From Oceanobacillus sp. Castelsardo (GTDB lineage Bacteria; Bacillota; Bacilli; Bacillales; Amphibacillaceae): a stretch of 64,000 bases of DNA. The notes beneath the pieces were generated by a model. The model was not told where the DNA came from, did no database searches, and saw nothing but the letters and a program-made list of their open reading frames with translations. This document shows positions 1 through 8,687 of this stretch, piece by piece; positions within the stretch are counted from its first letter, which is position 1, and every line of letters begins with the position of its first letter. Both the position numbers and the translations under genes were made by a program. The stretch lies in the NCBI RefSeq assembly GCF_001659985.1, contig NZ_LYCS01000001.1, positions 641,870 through 705,869 of the forward strand. Reading direction: 5' to 3'.

Positions 1-493
1 GGTCTTTCATAGCTTGTACCATCGACCCTGCCATTTCATTAACTGTCCCTTTCCATCCGGCATGTGCAATTCCAATTATTTCGGTTACGGGGTCATAAAA
101 GAAGAGCGGAACACAATCAGCAAAAAAAGCGGTGCAAAGGATATTTTTCTCATTAGTAATTAATCCATCAACCCCTTGTACAGAGCTAAAATAATCTCGT
201 GTCCCTTTTCCTTTATCATCTGAGTTTATCATTCGTACTGTAGTCCCATGTACTTGTTCACCAGAAACCCAATTTTCAAGGGGAATGTTCAACCTTTTGG
301 CTAATAGTTCCCTATTTTTAATTATTTTTTCTTGATTATCCGGTACATGCAATCCAAGGTTAAGTGATTGAAATGGAGGATCACTAACTCCTCCATTTCT
401 CGTCGTAAAACCTGCTATTAATTTTTTGTTTAATTGATGCCATTTTTCAATTTGTAAAAAAGATGTGTCCTTTTGGTGGAAAACTTCCGACAT
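1..493 (-). CDS. ylmD: Purine nucleoside phosphorylase / laccase-domain protein YlmD (3' part outside the window)
   Basis: I translated this gene directly: it starts at the ATG at 493-491 behind a GGAGG ribosome site and runs off the left edge, so only about 164 residues are present. The product contains FADCVPL and the HAGWKG motif, whose Cys and His belong to the metal site of the YfiH/LACC1 (Cu-oxidase_4) family. Members of that family phosphorolyse purine nucleosides. The order ylmD, ylmC, sigG on one strand matches Bacillus subtilis. The family call is firm; the function is taken from characterised relatives. Confidence 0.85.
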   Translation of the reverse strand, partial: MSEVFHQKDTSFLQIEKWHQLNKKLIAGFTTRNGGVSDPPFQSLNLGLHVPDNQEKIIKNRELLAKRLNIPLENWVSGEQVHGTTVRMINSDDKGKGTRDYFSSVQGVDGLITNEKNILCTAFFADCVPLFFYDPVTEIIGIAHAGWKGTVNEMAGSMVQAMKD

Positions 494-549
494 TATTATC
501 CTCCTGAAATCTTTTATTGTTATATTATCATATTTTATAGAAAAATTTG

Positions 550-822
550 CTATTTATTAGTATGGGATTGTGTTAGTAATAATGGACCATTTGCTTCCCT
601 TACTAATATAACATCTGATCCGATTCGAACAATCTGATTCCATCCGATGATCAGTTCATCCGATTTACTAAAAAGATTACCCTTTTTATCTTTTACAAAT
701 AAAATGATAGCTTCAATTTTCCCTGTATTAGGATTAATTTCAAGATCCGCTATGTTCCCCAACCGGCGTCCATCTTCCATTAGAATAACTTCTTTCAGTT
801 GTAACTCTGTTAAAGTAACCAT
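550..822 (-). CDS. ylmC: YlmC/YmxH family PRC-barrel sporulation protein
   Basis: This small protein of about 90 residues has a PRC-barrel pattern: LGNIADLEIN followed by a hydrophobic strand AIILFV and then WNQIVRIGSDVILV. It belongs to the YlmC/YmxH family of Bacillaceae, which is associated with sporulation but has no known biochemical role. I start it at the ATG at 822 because AAGGTGG lies about 9 bases upstream. The in-frame GTG at 831 would overlap that ribosome site. It lies between sigG and ylmD, as in B. subtilis. Confidence 0.8.
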   Translation of the reverse strand: MVTLTELQLKEVILMEDGRRLGNIADLEINPNTGKIEAIILFVKDKKGNLFSKSDELIIGWNQIVRIGSDVILVREANGPLLLTQSHTNK

Positions 823-910
823 ATAAATCACCCACCTTATTACACTATATGCACTGACAAGTATTTATATTAGAAAACTTGTCACATGCTTTAAGCCTGA
901 CGAAAGTTAA

Positions 911-940
911 AAACAAAAAAGAAGAGGTATAAACCTCTTC
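911..940 (-). terminator. Rho-independent terminator of sigG
   Basis: On the minus strand GAAGAGGT and ACCTCTTC form an 8-bp stem with a 4-base loop, followed by a T-rich tract. It begins 4 bases beyond the sigG stop. Confidence 0.8.
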
Positions 941-944
941 CTTC

Positions 945-1730
945 TTATCCTTCAAACATCTGTTTATTCATTTGACTAATGGCCGCTTTTTCCAATCTTG
1001 ATACTTGTGCTTGTGAAATACCAATTTCCTCCGCGACTTCCATTTGTGTTTTACCTTGAAAAAAGCGTTTATTTAATATCATTTTTTCTCTTTCATTAAG
1101 CTTATACATACCTTCTTTTAGTGAAAGCTTATCAACCCATGAAGAATCTTTGTCTTTATCATCACTTATTTGATCCACGACAAATATTGGATCTCCCCCA
1201 TCATTATAAATAGGTTCAAATAATGATACAGGGTCTTGAATCGCATCCATAGCAAAAACAATATCTTGATGTGGAATCCCCATTTCTTCCGCAATTTCTG
1301 CTGGTGTAGGTTCTTTTGAAGTTTTATTAATTAATTTTTCTCTTACTTGTAAAGCCTTATAAGCAATATCTCTTAATGACCTTGATACCCTTATAGGATT
1401 ATTATCTCGGAGATATCTTCTAATTTCTCCGATTATCATGGGAACAGCATAGGTGGAAAATCTTACATTATGTCCTAAATCAAAATTATCAATGGATTTC
1501 ATCAATCCAATACAACCTACTTGGAATAGATCATCTACATATTCCCCACGGTTGTTAAACCGCTGAATTACACTAAGTACTAATCTGAGATTACCATTTA
1601 CTAGTTCTTCACGTGCAGAAATATCTCCCTTTTGTTGCATTCTGATGAATAATTCTTTCATTTCTTCATTGGTGAGTACTGGTAACTTGGATGTATCAAC
1701 ACCACATATCTCAACTTTATGTCTAGTCAT
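945..1730 (-). CDS. sigG: RNA polymerase sigma factor sigma-G (late forespore)
   Basis: The 261-residue protein starts MTRHKVEICGVD and has the region 2 core (LRLVLSVIQRFNNRGEYVDDLFQVGCIGLMKS) and a C-terminal helix-turn-helix (QMEVAEEIGISQAQVSRLEK). The length and sequence match sigma-G, which directs late forespore transcription in endospore formers. The ATG at 1730 follows GGGAGGG. It lies directly downstream of sigE with its own sigma-F/G-type promoter at 1767-1796 and a leader that can fold against the ribosome site in read-through RNA. There is no sign of damage. Confidence 0.97.
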   Translation of the reverse strand: MTRHKVEICGVDTSKLPVLTNEEMKELFIRMQQKGDISAREELVNGNLRLVLSVIQRFNNRGEYVDDLFQVGCIGLMKSIDNFDLGHNVRFSTYAVPMIIGEIRRYLRDNNPIRVSRSLRDIAYKALQVREKLINKTSKEPTPAEIAEEMGIPHQDIVFAMDAIQDPVSLFEPIYNDGGDPIFVVDQISDDKDKDSSWVDKLSLKEGMYKLNEREKMILNKRFFQGKTQMEVAEEIGISQAQVSRLEKAAISQMNKQMFEG

Positions 1731-1735
1731 ATGTT

Positions 1736-1789
1736 AACCCTCCCAGATGGTGATGCTGTTCAAGGACAGTATCTCCCCCTAGGAGGGTT
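1736..1789 (-). promoter_or_regulatory. Inverted repeat sequestering the sigG ribosome-binding site in read-through RNA
   Basis: On the minus strand AACCCTCCTAG (1789-1779) can pair with CTGGGAGGGTT (1746-1736), giving 11 pairs with one G-T wobble. The 3' arm is the sigG Shine-Dalgarno region. The 5' arm lies between the -35 and -10 elements of the sigG promoter. A transcript started at that promoter lacks this arm, but RNA read through from spoIIGA-sigE contains it. I infer that the hairpin blocks premature sigG translation. Confidence 0.7.
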
Positions 1790-1796
1790 TTTATGC
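1767..1796 (-). promoter_or_regulatory. Sigma-F/sigma-G type promoter of sigG
   Basis: On the minus strand GCATA (1796-1792) is followed after 15 bases by GGAGATACTG (1776-1767). This fits the forespore promoter pattern GywTA-N15-GgnrAnAnTw at nearly every position. Transcription would start near 1760, about 30 bases before the sigG ATG. Confidence 0.7.
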
Positions 1797-1851
1797 AATA
1801 ACGGATATTTGAAATGAATTCCAATAACTATAAAACCTTTGTAAAATAAGG

Positions 1852-2583
1852 CTAAACCATTTTATTAAATTCTTTTTTTAATCTCCTAATTATTTTCTTT
1901 TCTAGTCGAGAAATATATGATTGTGAAATACCTAACATATCAGCAACATCTTTTTGTGTTTTTTCCTCTTCCCCTATCAATCCAAATCTCAACTCCATAA
2001 TCTGTTTCTCTCTATCATTCAGTTTGGATAGGGCAGATTTCAATAAAGTCTTATCAACATCTGATTCTAAACCTTTTGTAATAATATCGTCATCTGTTCC
2101 TAATACATCAGATAATAATAATTCATTTCCATCCCAATCAATATTTAGAGGTTCATCGAAAGAAACTTCTGATTTTAATTTATTATTTCTACGTAAATAC
2201 ATTAAAATTTCATTTTCTATACACCTAGAAGCATATGTTGCTAATTTTATATTCTTTTCTGGATTAAAAGTATTAACCGCTTTAATCAGTCCTATAGTAC
2301 CTATACTAATTAAATCCTCAATATTTATACCCGTATTTTCAAACTTTCTAGCAATATATACGACTAAGCGTAAATTTCTTTCTATTAAAATAGAGCGTGC
2401 AGATTTATCCCCTTTTGGCAATAACACAAGCAATTCTTGCTCCTCCTGTTTAGATAGCGGTGGAGGTAGTGCTTCACTTCCTCCAATATAATAGATTTCG
2501 TCTGATTTAATCCCTAAACGAATTAGTAGATTATACCATTTTAAGCGTATGCGTAATCGTAGCTTCCAAAATTTCAATCTCAT
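1852..2583 (-). CDS. sigE: RNA polymerase sigma factor sigma-E precursor (mother cell)
   Basis: The 243-residue sigma-70 family protein has a basic, amphipathic N-terminal extension of about 30 residues ([20 protein letters not shown]) followed by [18 protein letters not shown]. This is the pro-sequence that SpoIIGA removes. Region 2 ([22 protein letters not shown]) and the C-terminal helix-turn-helix ([18 protein letters not shown]) are intact. It is the first mother-cell sigma factor of sporulation. It follows spoIIGA with a 9-base gap, so the protease and its substrate are co-transcribed. Confidence 0.97.
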   Translation of the reverse strand: MRLKFWKLRLRIRLKWYNLLIRLGIKSDEIYYIGGSEALPPPLSKQEEQELLVLLPKGDKSARSILIERNLRLVVYIARKFENTGINIEDLISIGTIGLIKAVNTFNPEKNIKLATYASRCIENEILMYLRRNNKLKSEVSFDEPLNIDWDGNELLLSDVLGTDDDIITKGLESDVDKTLLKSALSKLNDREKQIMELRFGLIGEEEKTQKDVADMLGISQSYISRLEKKIIRRLKKEFNKMV

Positions 2584-2592
2584 CTCCCCTTT

Positions 2593-3513
2593 TTATGCAG
2601 TATTAATAGTGGCTAATTGAATAATTTGAGGATGAAGCAAACAATGATAACTATTATCCTTCGTAAGCTCCGCAAATTGAATCCCGATTAATAGTTTGCG
2701 ACTTTTAATTTGTTGTTCCCCATAATACACTATTAAGTGTTCGGGGCGTAATGCTAAAAGAAACATATTATTTCCCTGCACCCCTTGATATGGAACAACT
2801 TGAATATTACTTTCCCAATCTTTAGGAACCATTTCCATATCAAATGTTTCATATGCATTTTTCAAGCTAAGCCATTCTTCCTCTGTAAACCATTTTTTTA
2901 GAAATGTTTGATCACAAATAATTACTGGCTTTTTTGATAATGGATCAACAAGTTGATTACCACTATCGATATATCCCATAGTCGAAAAGCTTTTATCCTT
3001 CATTTTAATGGATACAGTATAAAGTTGGTCATAGCGGATTTTTTCAGAAGCGTGCTTGTCCATGCGTTTCTTCGTAAAATACCATACAAAAGGGAATCCA
3101 ATTAAAACGAACAACCAACTTACCGGATCGCCATAACCATTGTTATACGTAATGAATCCGCTAGAAGACATGGATATTGGATTAGAAAACAGAAAATGTA
3201 ACCCTACAAGTCCACCTCCAATAGCAAATGTTGTAAAATAAAACAATAAAACTAGTTTAAAGAAACGATAAATCGTTATAAAACCAAAAGAACAAAATAT
3301 AATAAAAAGAGAATAAATGATTTTTCCAATAAAACTAGTTAAAAAGGAATTCGGATATAATAAAGTTATTGGCACAATTAAAGAAGCAATGAATGCTCCG
3401 AAAATAACTTGTCTAATTTTAGTATCTTCTCTTGCTAAGGCTTTCGTTAGTAGAAGTAACATAAAGTCTAAAAAGAAATTAAGTGCCCAAACTGCATCTA
3501 AATATATTTCCAT
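2593..3513 (-). CDS. spoIIGA: Sporulation sigma-E processing peptidase SpoIIGA
   Basis: This 306-residue protein has about five membrane segments in its N-terminal half and a cytoplasmic aspartic-protease-like domain with the motif DSGNQLVDPLSKKPV, whose Asp is the catalytic residue in B. subtilis SpoIIGA. It cleaves pro-sigma-E after septum formation, once signalled by forespore SpoIIR. It is the first gene of the spoIIG operon. The start ATG at 3513 is preceded by AGGAGGAAG. Confidence 0.95.
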   Translation of the reverse strand: MEIYLDAVWALNFFLDFMLLLLTKALAREDTKIRQVIFGAFIASLIVPITLLYPNSFLTSFIGKIIYSLFIIFCSFGFITIYRFFKLVLLFYFTTFAIGGGLVGLHFLFSNPISMSSSGFITYNNGYGDPVSWLFVLIGFPFVWYFTKKRMDKHASEKIRYDQLYTVSIKMKDKSFSTMGYIDSGNQLVDPLSKKPVIICDQTFLKKWFTEEEWLSLKNAYETFDMEMVPKDWESNIQVVPYQGVQGNNMFLLALRPEHLIVYYGEQQIKSRKLLIGIQFAELTKDNSYHCLLHPQIIQLATINTA

Positions 3514-3563
3514 TTCACTCTTCCTCCTAGTAGATAGAGGATGGTTTCTCCTTAAAATTTAAT

Positions 3564-3741
3564 ATTATATGTGGGTTCTATTGGTTAGATTTACAGAAAA
3601 GTATATCTGATATATTAAGCAAAGTCTGTCACTTCTTGTAAGTTGAATAGGGCTAATTTTAACTAGTTATCGAAAAGTTTGTCGGGGGAATGTAATAAGT
3701 AGATTCAAAGGAGCATCCTTGTCATAAAAAGAATTGTCGAA
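3564..3741 (-). promoter_or_regulatory. Candidate spoIIG promoter region with Spo0A-box-like sites
   Basis: A TATAAT element lies on the minus strand at 3569-3564, about 50 bases before spoIIGA. I see no clean consensus -35, as expected for a Spo0A-dependent promoter. An exact 0A-box core TGTCGAA is at 3735-3741 and a weaker TGTCGGG at 3681-3687. Both are farther upstream than in B. subtilis, so their assignment is tentative. Confidence 0.25.
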
Positions 3742-3744
3742 AGA

Positions 3745-3778
3745 AAAAAGCAAACGAGCATATGTCGTTTGCTTTTAA
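3745..3778 (-). terminator. Rho-independent terminator of ftsZ
   Basis: On the minus strand AAAGCAAACGA and TCGTTTGCTTT form an 11-bp stem around a short loop, with T residues after it. It starts 8 bases past the ftsZ stop and ends the dcw transcript before spoIIGA. Confidence 0.85.
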
Positions 3779-3785
3779 AGGTATA

Positions 3786-4931
3786 TTATCTTCTATTTCG
3801 GTTTCGATTTCTTAAGAATGTTGGTATATCTAATTCATCATCTTCTTGAATTCTTGGACGTTGAACTTGCTCTCTTTGTTGTGGTTGTTGTGTTGGTGCT
3901 TCTTCTTTAGTTGCTGCATGTTGTTTTTGATTTAATGTTGGACGCTGTTGTTTAGAAGGCATTTCTGGTTTTTTACTCAATTCGTCAAAACCAGTCGCAA
4001 TTACTGTTACAACAATTTCGTCGTTTAAATTCTCATTAATAACAGAACCAAAAATAACGTTTACTTCCTTATCTGCAGCAGATGTTACTAAATCAGCAGC
4101 CTCTTGCACTTCATATAGGCTTAAGTTTGTTCCACCAGTAATATTCATTAAAATACCGTGAGCTCCATCAATAGAAGTCTCTAATAAAGGAGAAGAAATT
4201 GCTTTTTTCGCAGCCTCAGTAGCACGGGTCTCTCCTGTAGCGATACCGATACCCATTAATGCTGAACCTTTATCGAACATAATTGTTTTAACGTCAGCAA
4301 AGTCAACGTTAATTAAACCTGGTTTTGCAATTAAGTCTGAAATCCCTTGGACACCTTGTCGTAATACATTGTCAGCTTCACGGAATGCCTCTAACATAGG
4401 TGTATTTTTATCAACAATTTCAAGCAAACGGTCATTCGGAATGACGATTAATGTATCAACAGCATTTTTTAGCGCTTCAATTCCAGATATTGCTTGTGTC
4501 GAACGTCTTCTACCTTCAAATGAAAAAGGTCTTGTTACAACACCAACAGTTAAAGCTCCTAAATCCTTTGCAACTTGTGCAATAACTGGAGCAGCACCAG
4601 TACCCGTTCCACCGCCCATACCAGCAGTAACAAATACCATGTCTGCACCTTGTAAAACTTCTTCGATCTGTTCTTTACTTTCTTCAGCAGCCTTCTTACC
4701 AACTTCAGGATTCGCACCAGCTCCTAAACCTCTAGTAAGTTTACCACCAATTTGTATTCTTAATTCCGCTTTAGATAAATTAAGTGCTTGAGCATCTGTG
4801 TTTACAGCTATAAATTCAACACCTTCAACGCCGTGTTCAATCATTCGGTTAACAGCGTTATTACCTCCGCCACCGACACCGATAACTTTTATCGTCGCTA
4901 ATTCATCCATATTTGTATCAAACTCTAACAT
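3786..4931 (-). CDS. ftsZ: Cell division protein FtsZ
   Basis: This 381-residue tubulin-like GTPase forms the Z ring. The N-terminal GTP-binding domain carries [13 protein letters not shown] and the tubulin signature [10 protein letters not shown]. After a variable Gln-rich linker (about residues 320-360) the protein ends with the conserved tail DIPTFLRNR, which binds FtsA, SepF and other partners. It is the last gene of the dcw cluster, after ftsA, and is followed by a strong terminator. Confidence 0.98.
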   Translation of the reverse strand: MLEFDTNMDELATIKVIGVGGGGNNAVNRMIEHGVEGVEFIAVNTDAQALNLSKAELRIQIGGKLTRGLGAGANPEVGKKAAEESKEQIEEVLQGADMVFVTAGMGGGTGTGAAPVIAQVAKDLGALTVGVVTRPFSFEGRRRSTQAISGIEALKNAVDTLIVIPNDRLLEIVDKNTPMLEAFREADNVLRQGVQGISDLIAKPGLINVDFADVKTIMFDKGSALMGIGIATGETRATEAAKKAISSPLLETSIDGAHGILMNITGGTNLSLYEVQEAADLVTSAADKEVNVIFGSVINENLNDEIVVTVIATGFDELSKKPEMPSKQQRPTLNQKQHAATKEEAPTQQPQQREQVQRPRIQEDDELDIPTFLRNRNRNRR

Positions 4932-4993
4932 TTTCGTTCCTCCTAATTTCTACGCAAATCTCACGAGTTTTATAGATTTAAACATTCAAGAGT

Positions 4994-6277
4994 TTAATCA
5001 AAAAACCATTTGAATAAACTACTAACTTTTCCATTTTCTTTTTTCACTTTTCTTTTCGGTTGCTCAGGACTTTCTTGCTTCGAATGGCGCTTAGGACTAG
5101 GTTCGTCACTGTCATTACGAACAGCTGGATATAATTCTTTACCTTGAATTTTTGCGTTTCGGTATGCAAATTGCAGAATACCCACTCCTGCTGTAAACTG
5201 AGGCTCTCTAACACCGATATAATCTGGAATCGCAATACGAACATTAGAATGGAATAAATCCTGAGCTAATTCTAACACTCCTGGCATTGCCATTGTTCCT
5301 CCAGTTAACACGTAACCACCCGGTAGTTCTTGATACCCTATTTTACGAATTTCGCGTTCAGCAAAGGCATATATTTCTTCCATTCTTGCTTCTATCATAT
5401 CAGAAATTTCAAGCTGATTGTATATTTCTCTTTGATTGCTTCCGATTACAGAAACCTCAAAAGTTTCATCCTCTTGTGCATCATCATAAAAAGCATGGCC
5501 ATAGTTTAATTTAACGTCTTCAGCTTCTTCGGTCGTGGTACGTAAACCAATCGATATGTCCTTTGTAATATTATTTCCACCAAGACTAACAACACTTGTA
5601 CCTTGCAAATAATCATTTTCAAAAACAGAAATGGTAGAACAACCTCCACCAACATCAATTAAGGCTACACCCATATCTTTTTCATCTGGTGACAGTGCTA
5701 TCGTACCAGTAGCAAGTGGTTGTAAACAAATATCCAATACTTCTAAATTAGCACGTTCCACACATTTAAGTATGTTATGTAAAATGGTTCTTGAACAGGT
5801 AATGATTGTTCCTTCCATTTCTAAGCGAACACCAATCATTCCTCTTGGGTCGGTAATTTCGTCTAATCCATCTACTATAAATTGTTTAGGTATGACATCG
5901 ATAATCTCGCGCTCTGGTGGAATGGAAATTACTTGTGCACCGTCAATTACTCTTCTGATGTCTTCATCCGTAATTTCACGATCTTCACTTTGAACCGCAA
6001 CAACACCATGGCACGGTTGTAATTCAACGTGATTTCCATTTATACCAACAATAACCCTTTCTATATGCATGCCGACCATTCGTTCCGCTTGTTCGACAGC
6101 ACTTCTAATGGATTGTACCGTTTGATCAATATCGACAATTGCTCCCTTTTTCATTCCATTAGATTTTGCTGTACCTACACCAATAATATTTAAAGAATCA
6201 TTTAATACTTCTCCAATTATTACTTTAATTTTTGATGTTCCTATATCAAGACTTACTAGTATTTCACTATTATTCAA
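4994..6277 (-). CDS. ftsA: Cell division protein FtsA
   Basis: This 427-residue actin-like ATPase tethers FtsZ to the membrane. Visible features are the phosphate-1 motif SLDIGTSKIKVIIGE at the N-terminus, LIDVGGGCSTISVF (phosphate 2) and GYVLTGGTMAMPG (adenosine motif). A basic linker leads to a C-terminal amphipathic helix (SSLFKWFFD) for membrane attachment. It is paired with ftsZ, with a 62-base gap. The 220-base gap before it is AT-rich and shows no clear element. Confidence 0.97.
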   Translation of the reverse strand: MNNSEILVSLDIGTSKIKVIIGEVLNDSLNIIGVGTAKSNGMKKGAIVDIDQTVQSIRSAVEQAERMVGMHIERVIVGINGNHVELQPCHGVVAVQSEDREITDEDIRRVIDGAQVISIPPEREIIDVIPKQFIVDGLDEITDPRGMIGVRLEMEGTIITCSRTILHNILKCVERANLEVLDICLQPLATGTIALSPDEKDMGVALIDVGGGCSTISVFENDYLQGTSVVSLGGNNITKDISIGLRTTTEEAEDVKLNYGHAFYDDAQEDETFEVSVIGSNQREIYNQLEISDMIEARMEEIYAFAEREIRKIGYQELPGGYVLTGGTMAMPGVLELAQDLFHSNVRIAIPDYIGVREPQFTAGVGILQFAYRNAKIQGKELYPAVRNDSDEPSPKRHSKQESPEQPKRKVKKENGKVSSLFKWFFD

Positions 6278-6498
6278 AGAAAGGCACCTCCAAATTCAAC
6301 ACGTCCATACAATATTACTTTCATTCGACTAAAATGATATATATAGGTATTATTTCCACAAAAAAGGCTATATTCCTTTAATTTATTAGAAAAAAGATTC
6401 CTATATACAATAAAAGCATATATTTTTAATAGATTGAAAGATTTTTCTCTTAATTAAATTTTCAACATTACCTTGGGTTACAATATAGAATCTCTCAA

Positions 6499-7266
6499 TT
6501 ATTCCGTTTCTTCAGAGTCATCATTAAAAGATTCAAAATATACCCCCACACCAATATGGATAATCCCATCAACACCTGGTTCTAATTGAGAAACTATTGA
6601 AGGATAAACTTCCATTTTCTCAGAAAAATTCCGAATCGTTCCATCAACTATGTATCCATCTGTCATAAAAAGATGAATTTTATTTTTATTATTGTCAGTT
6701 GGTTTCCAATGAATTTCAGAGATGAGATTTGTTATATTTTTGGGTAAATTATTTAACTCCTCAGCCATCCGTCGTAAATACTCATCCTCTGTAAAGCCAA
6801 TTAACATTGGTGAGTTACCATTATATGTATCTTGTCCTCTTTGTTTCAATGATACCCCATTAGCTAAAATTGGATAGTATTTCCTTTCTTCTTTTACATA
6901 ACCTACAACATTATGTTCTGTTAATTCAATTGAAACAGTCCAAGGAAGATTACGGTTAACTTCTACTTCCTTAACGATAGGATTTGTTTTTATAGCCTTT
7001 TCTATAGCATCAAAATTAACCATCCAAATATTCGTTTTAGTAGTAATTTCAGATAAATTTATTATTTCCTCATCCGTAGTATGCACATTCCCTTGAACAT
7101 TTACTGTTTTAACATGACTTAATGGTGATTGCAAATAAACAATAATTGAAATCAAGAAGAAAAAGATTGATAGATAAAAAATCAAACGTCGATTAGCTTT
7201 TTTCTTACGAGCTTGTTTTAATTTAGGAATACGATCCTCAATTGAAACAATATTTTTATTACTCAT
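6499..7266 (-). CDS. divIB: Cell division protein DivIB/FtsQ
   Basis: This bitopic membrane protein of about 255 residues has a basic cytoplasmic N-terminus, one membrane segment (LIFYLSIFFFLISIIVYL) and an extracellular POTRA domain beginning SHVKTVNVQGNVHTTDEEI, followed by the FtsQ/DivIB beta domain. It works with FtsL and DivIC at the divisome. I start it at the second ATG (7266), which has better spacing to AAGGAAG than the ATG at 7272. murG, murB, ylxW, ylxX and sbp, which surround it in B. subtilis, are missing. Confidence 0.92.
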   Translation of the reverse strand: MSNKNIVSIEDRIPKLKQARKKKANRRLIFYLSIFFFLISIIVYLQSPLSHVKTVNVQGNVHTTDEEIINLSEITTKTNIWMVNFDAIEKAIKTNPIVKEVEVNRNLPWTVSIELTEHNVVGYVKEERKYYPILANGVSLKQRGQDTYNGNSPMLIGFTEDEYLRRMAEELNNLPKNITNLISEIHWKPTDNNKNKIHLFMTDGYIVDGTIRNFSEKMEVYPSIVSQLEPGVDGIIHIGVGVYFESFNDDSEETE

Positions 7267-7289
7267 CCCCATTTCTTCCTTTTTCAGAA

Positions 7290-7330
7290 ATTAAAAGAAT
7301 AAAACGGCATCAATTATGCCGCTTTTATTC
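7290..7330 (-). terminator. Rho-independent terminator of spoVE
   Basis: On the minus strand GAATAAAAGCGGCAT pairs with ATGCCGTTTTATTC (one bulged G), with loop AATTG and a following TTTT tract. It separates spoVE from divIB, so divIB-ftsA-ftsZ may depend partly on another promoter. Confidence 0.75.
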
Positions 7331-7442
7331 AGTTACATGAATTATATCATAAAATATGGATAAACATATAGTGTCCTAGCATCAGATTAGCAAGTTTTTT
7401 CACAAATCTAATGGGTAATATTTTCCATTTTTTCCATTTGCT

Positions 7443-8555
7443 CTAAATTTTGGAATAAATACTGATGTTTAATAAAATTCCAACTGAACAAAGTGTTAAA
7501 GTTAATGAAGAGCCTCCGTAACTAAGGAATGGTAATGTAATACCTGTAACAGGTATTAATCCAATTACTACACTTATGTTAATCATTGCTTGTACAGCTA
7601 ACATCGATACAATACCAAGAGCCAATAATCTTCCAAAAAGATCTGGAGCTTCTATTGAAACTTTAATTCCTCTCCATAAAAGAAGTAGAAATAAAAGAAT
7701 GACAAAAGTGCCGCCGATAAACCCTAATTCTTCCCCTACAATCGCAAAAATAAAGTCATTTTGTGGTTCCGGTAAATAGAAATATTTTTGTAAACTATTC
7801 CCCAGCCCAAGTCCCATTAAACCACCAGGTCCAATAGCATAGAGAGATTGAATAATTTGGAATCCGTCACCTAATGGATCTTCCCAAGGATTTAAAAATG
7901 CTGTTATTCGATCAATTCTATAAGGAGCTGAAGCAATTAATCCAACCAATCCTAATAACCCTAAAGCAGCTAGTCCAAAAAAATGAGATAGTCTAGCACC
8001 AGCTACAAAAATCATTATAATGCAGGTTAGAACCAATACCATTCCTGTACCTAAATCTGGTTGAAGCATTATTAAACCGAACGCTGTAAAAACTAATAAC
8101 AATGATGGTAAGAAACCATTTTTAAAAGATGTAATATACTTTTGTTTTGTAGCAAGCATATTAGCCAAAAATATAATTAATCCTAGTTTCATAAACTCAG
8201 ATGGCTGTATACTAAAGGCCCCAACTCCTATCCAACTTTGCGCCCCTCCACGAATTAATCCTATTCCTGGAATTAATACAAGTATTAATAAAGTAAAACA
8301 GACTATTAATAGGATTTTTGAATAATTTTTCCAAGTGCCATAAGGTATAAACATAAAGAAAAACATAGCAAAAACCCCTACACCAGCAAATAATAACTGA
8401 CGTTTCAAGTAAAAAAATTCATCACCAAACTTATACTCTGACCATACATGAGACGAACTATAAACCATTACTACACCGACCATTAACAGCGCTATAATTA
8501 TCCATAATAAAATGTAATCAGGTTTACTTTGATCGTTTAGACGTTTTTTAAACAA
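7443..8555 (-). CDS. spoVE: SEDS-family peptidoglycan polymerase SpoVE (spore cortex)
   Basis: This 370-residue protein has about ten membrane segments and the SEDS motifs SWIGVGAFSIQPSEFMKLG, QPDLGTG and GLIPVTGITLPFLSYGGSS. It resembles SpoVE more than FtsW, and a separate ftsW lies at 47083-48213. It polymerises cortex peptidoglycan with the transpeptidase SpoVD, encoded in the same cluster. The start codon is TTG at 8555 behind AAAGGGG; GCCCCT upstream could pair with that ribosome site. Confidence 0.92.
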   Translation of the reverse strand: MFKKRLNDQSKPDYILLWIIIALLMVGVVMVYSSSHVWSEYKFGDEFFYLKRQLLFAGVGVFAMFFFMFIPYGTWKNYSKILLIVCFTLLILVLIPGIGLIRGGAQSWIGVGAFSIQPSEFMKLGLIIFLANMLATKQKYITSFKNGFLPSLLLVFTAFGLIMLQPDLGTGMVLVLTCIIMIFVAGARLSHFFGLAALGLLGLVGLIASAPYRIDRITAFLNPWEDPLGDGFQIIQSLYAIGPGGLMGLGLGNSLQKYFYLPEPQNDFIFAIVGEELGFIGGTFVILLFLLLLWRGIKVSIEAPDLFGRLLALGIVSMLAVQAMINISVVIGLIPVTGITLPFLSYGGSSLTLTLCSVGILLNISIYSKI

Positions 8556-8607
8556 AAAAACACCCCTTTGACTAGAATATAGACAGGGGCATTTTCTTCA
8601 TATTAGA

Positions 8608-8654
8608 GCTTCTTCAAAAATTCTGGTATTTACCCTCTTTTTTTGAACACACTC
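8608..8654. repeat. Short degenerate relative of the 16342-16475 repeat
   Basis: The segment TTCTTCAAAAATTCTGG ... CTTTTTTTGAACACACTC resembles both ends of the element at 16342-16475 (TGTTCAAAAAGTCCGG ... CTTTTTGAACACGC) with the middle missing. It lies in the murD-spoVE gap and looks like a deleted copy. Confidence 0.45.
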
Positions 8655-8687
8655 TATTACTAAATAGAAACATTCATACAAGCCCCT

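Noticed and set aside
2024..2491. Plus-strand open frame inside sigE, and similar long frames inside ftsZ, ftsA, ctaD and pdhC
   Set aside because: They lie antisense to clearly conserved genes, lack ribosome sites and have unlikely low-complexity composition. They are shadows of the real genes.
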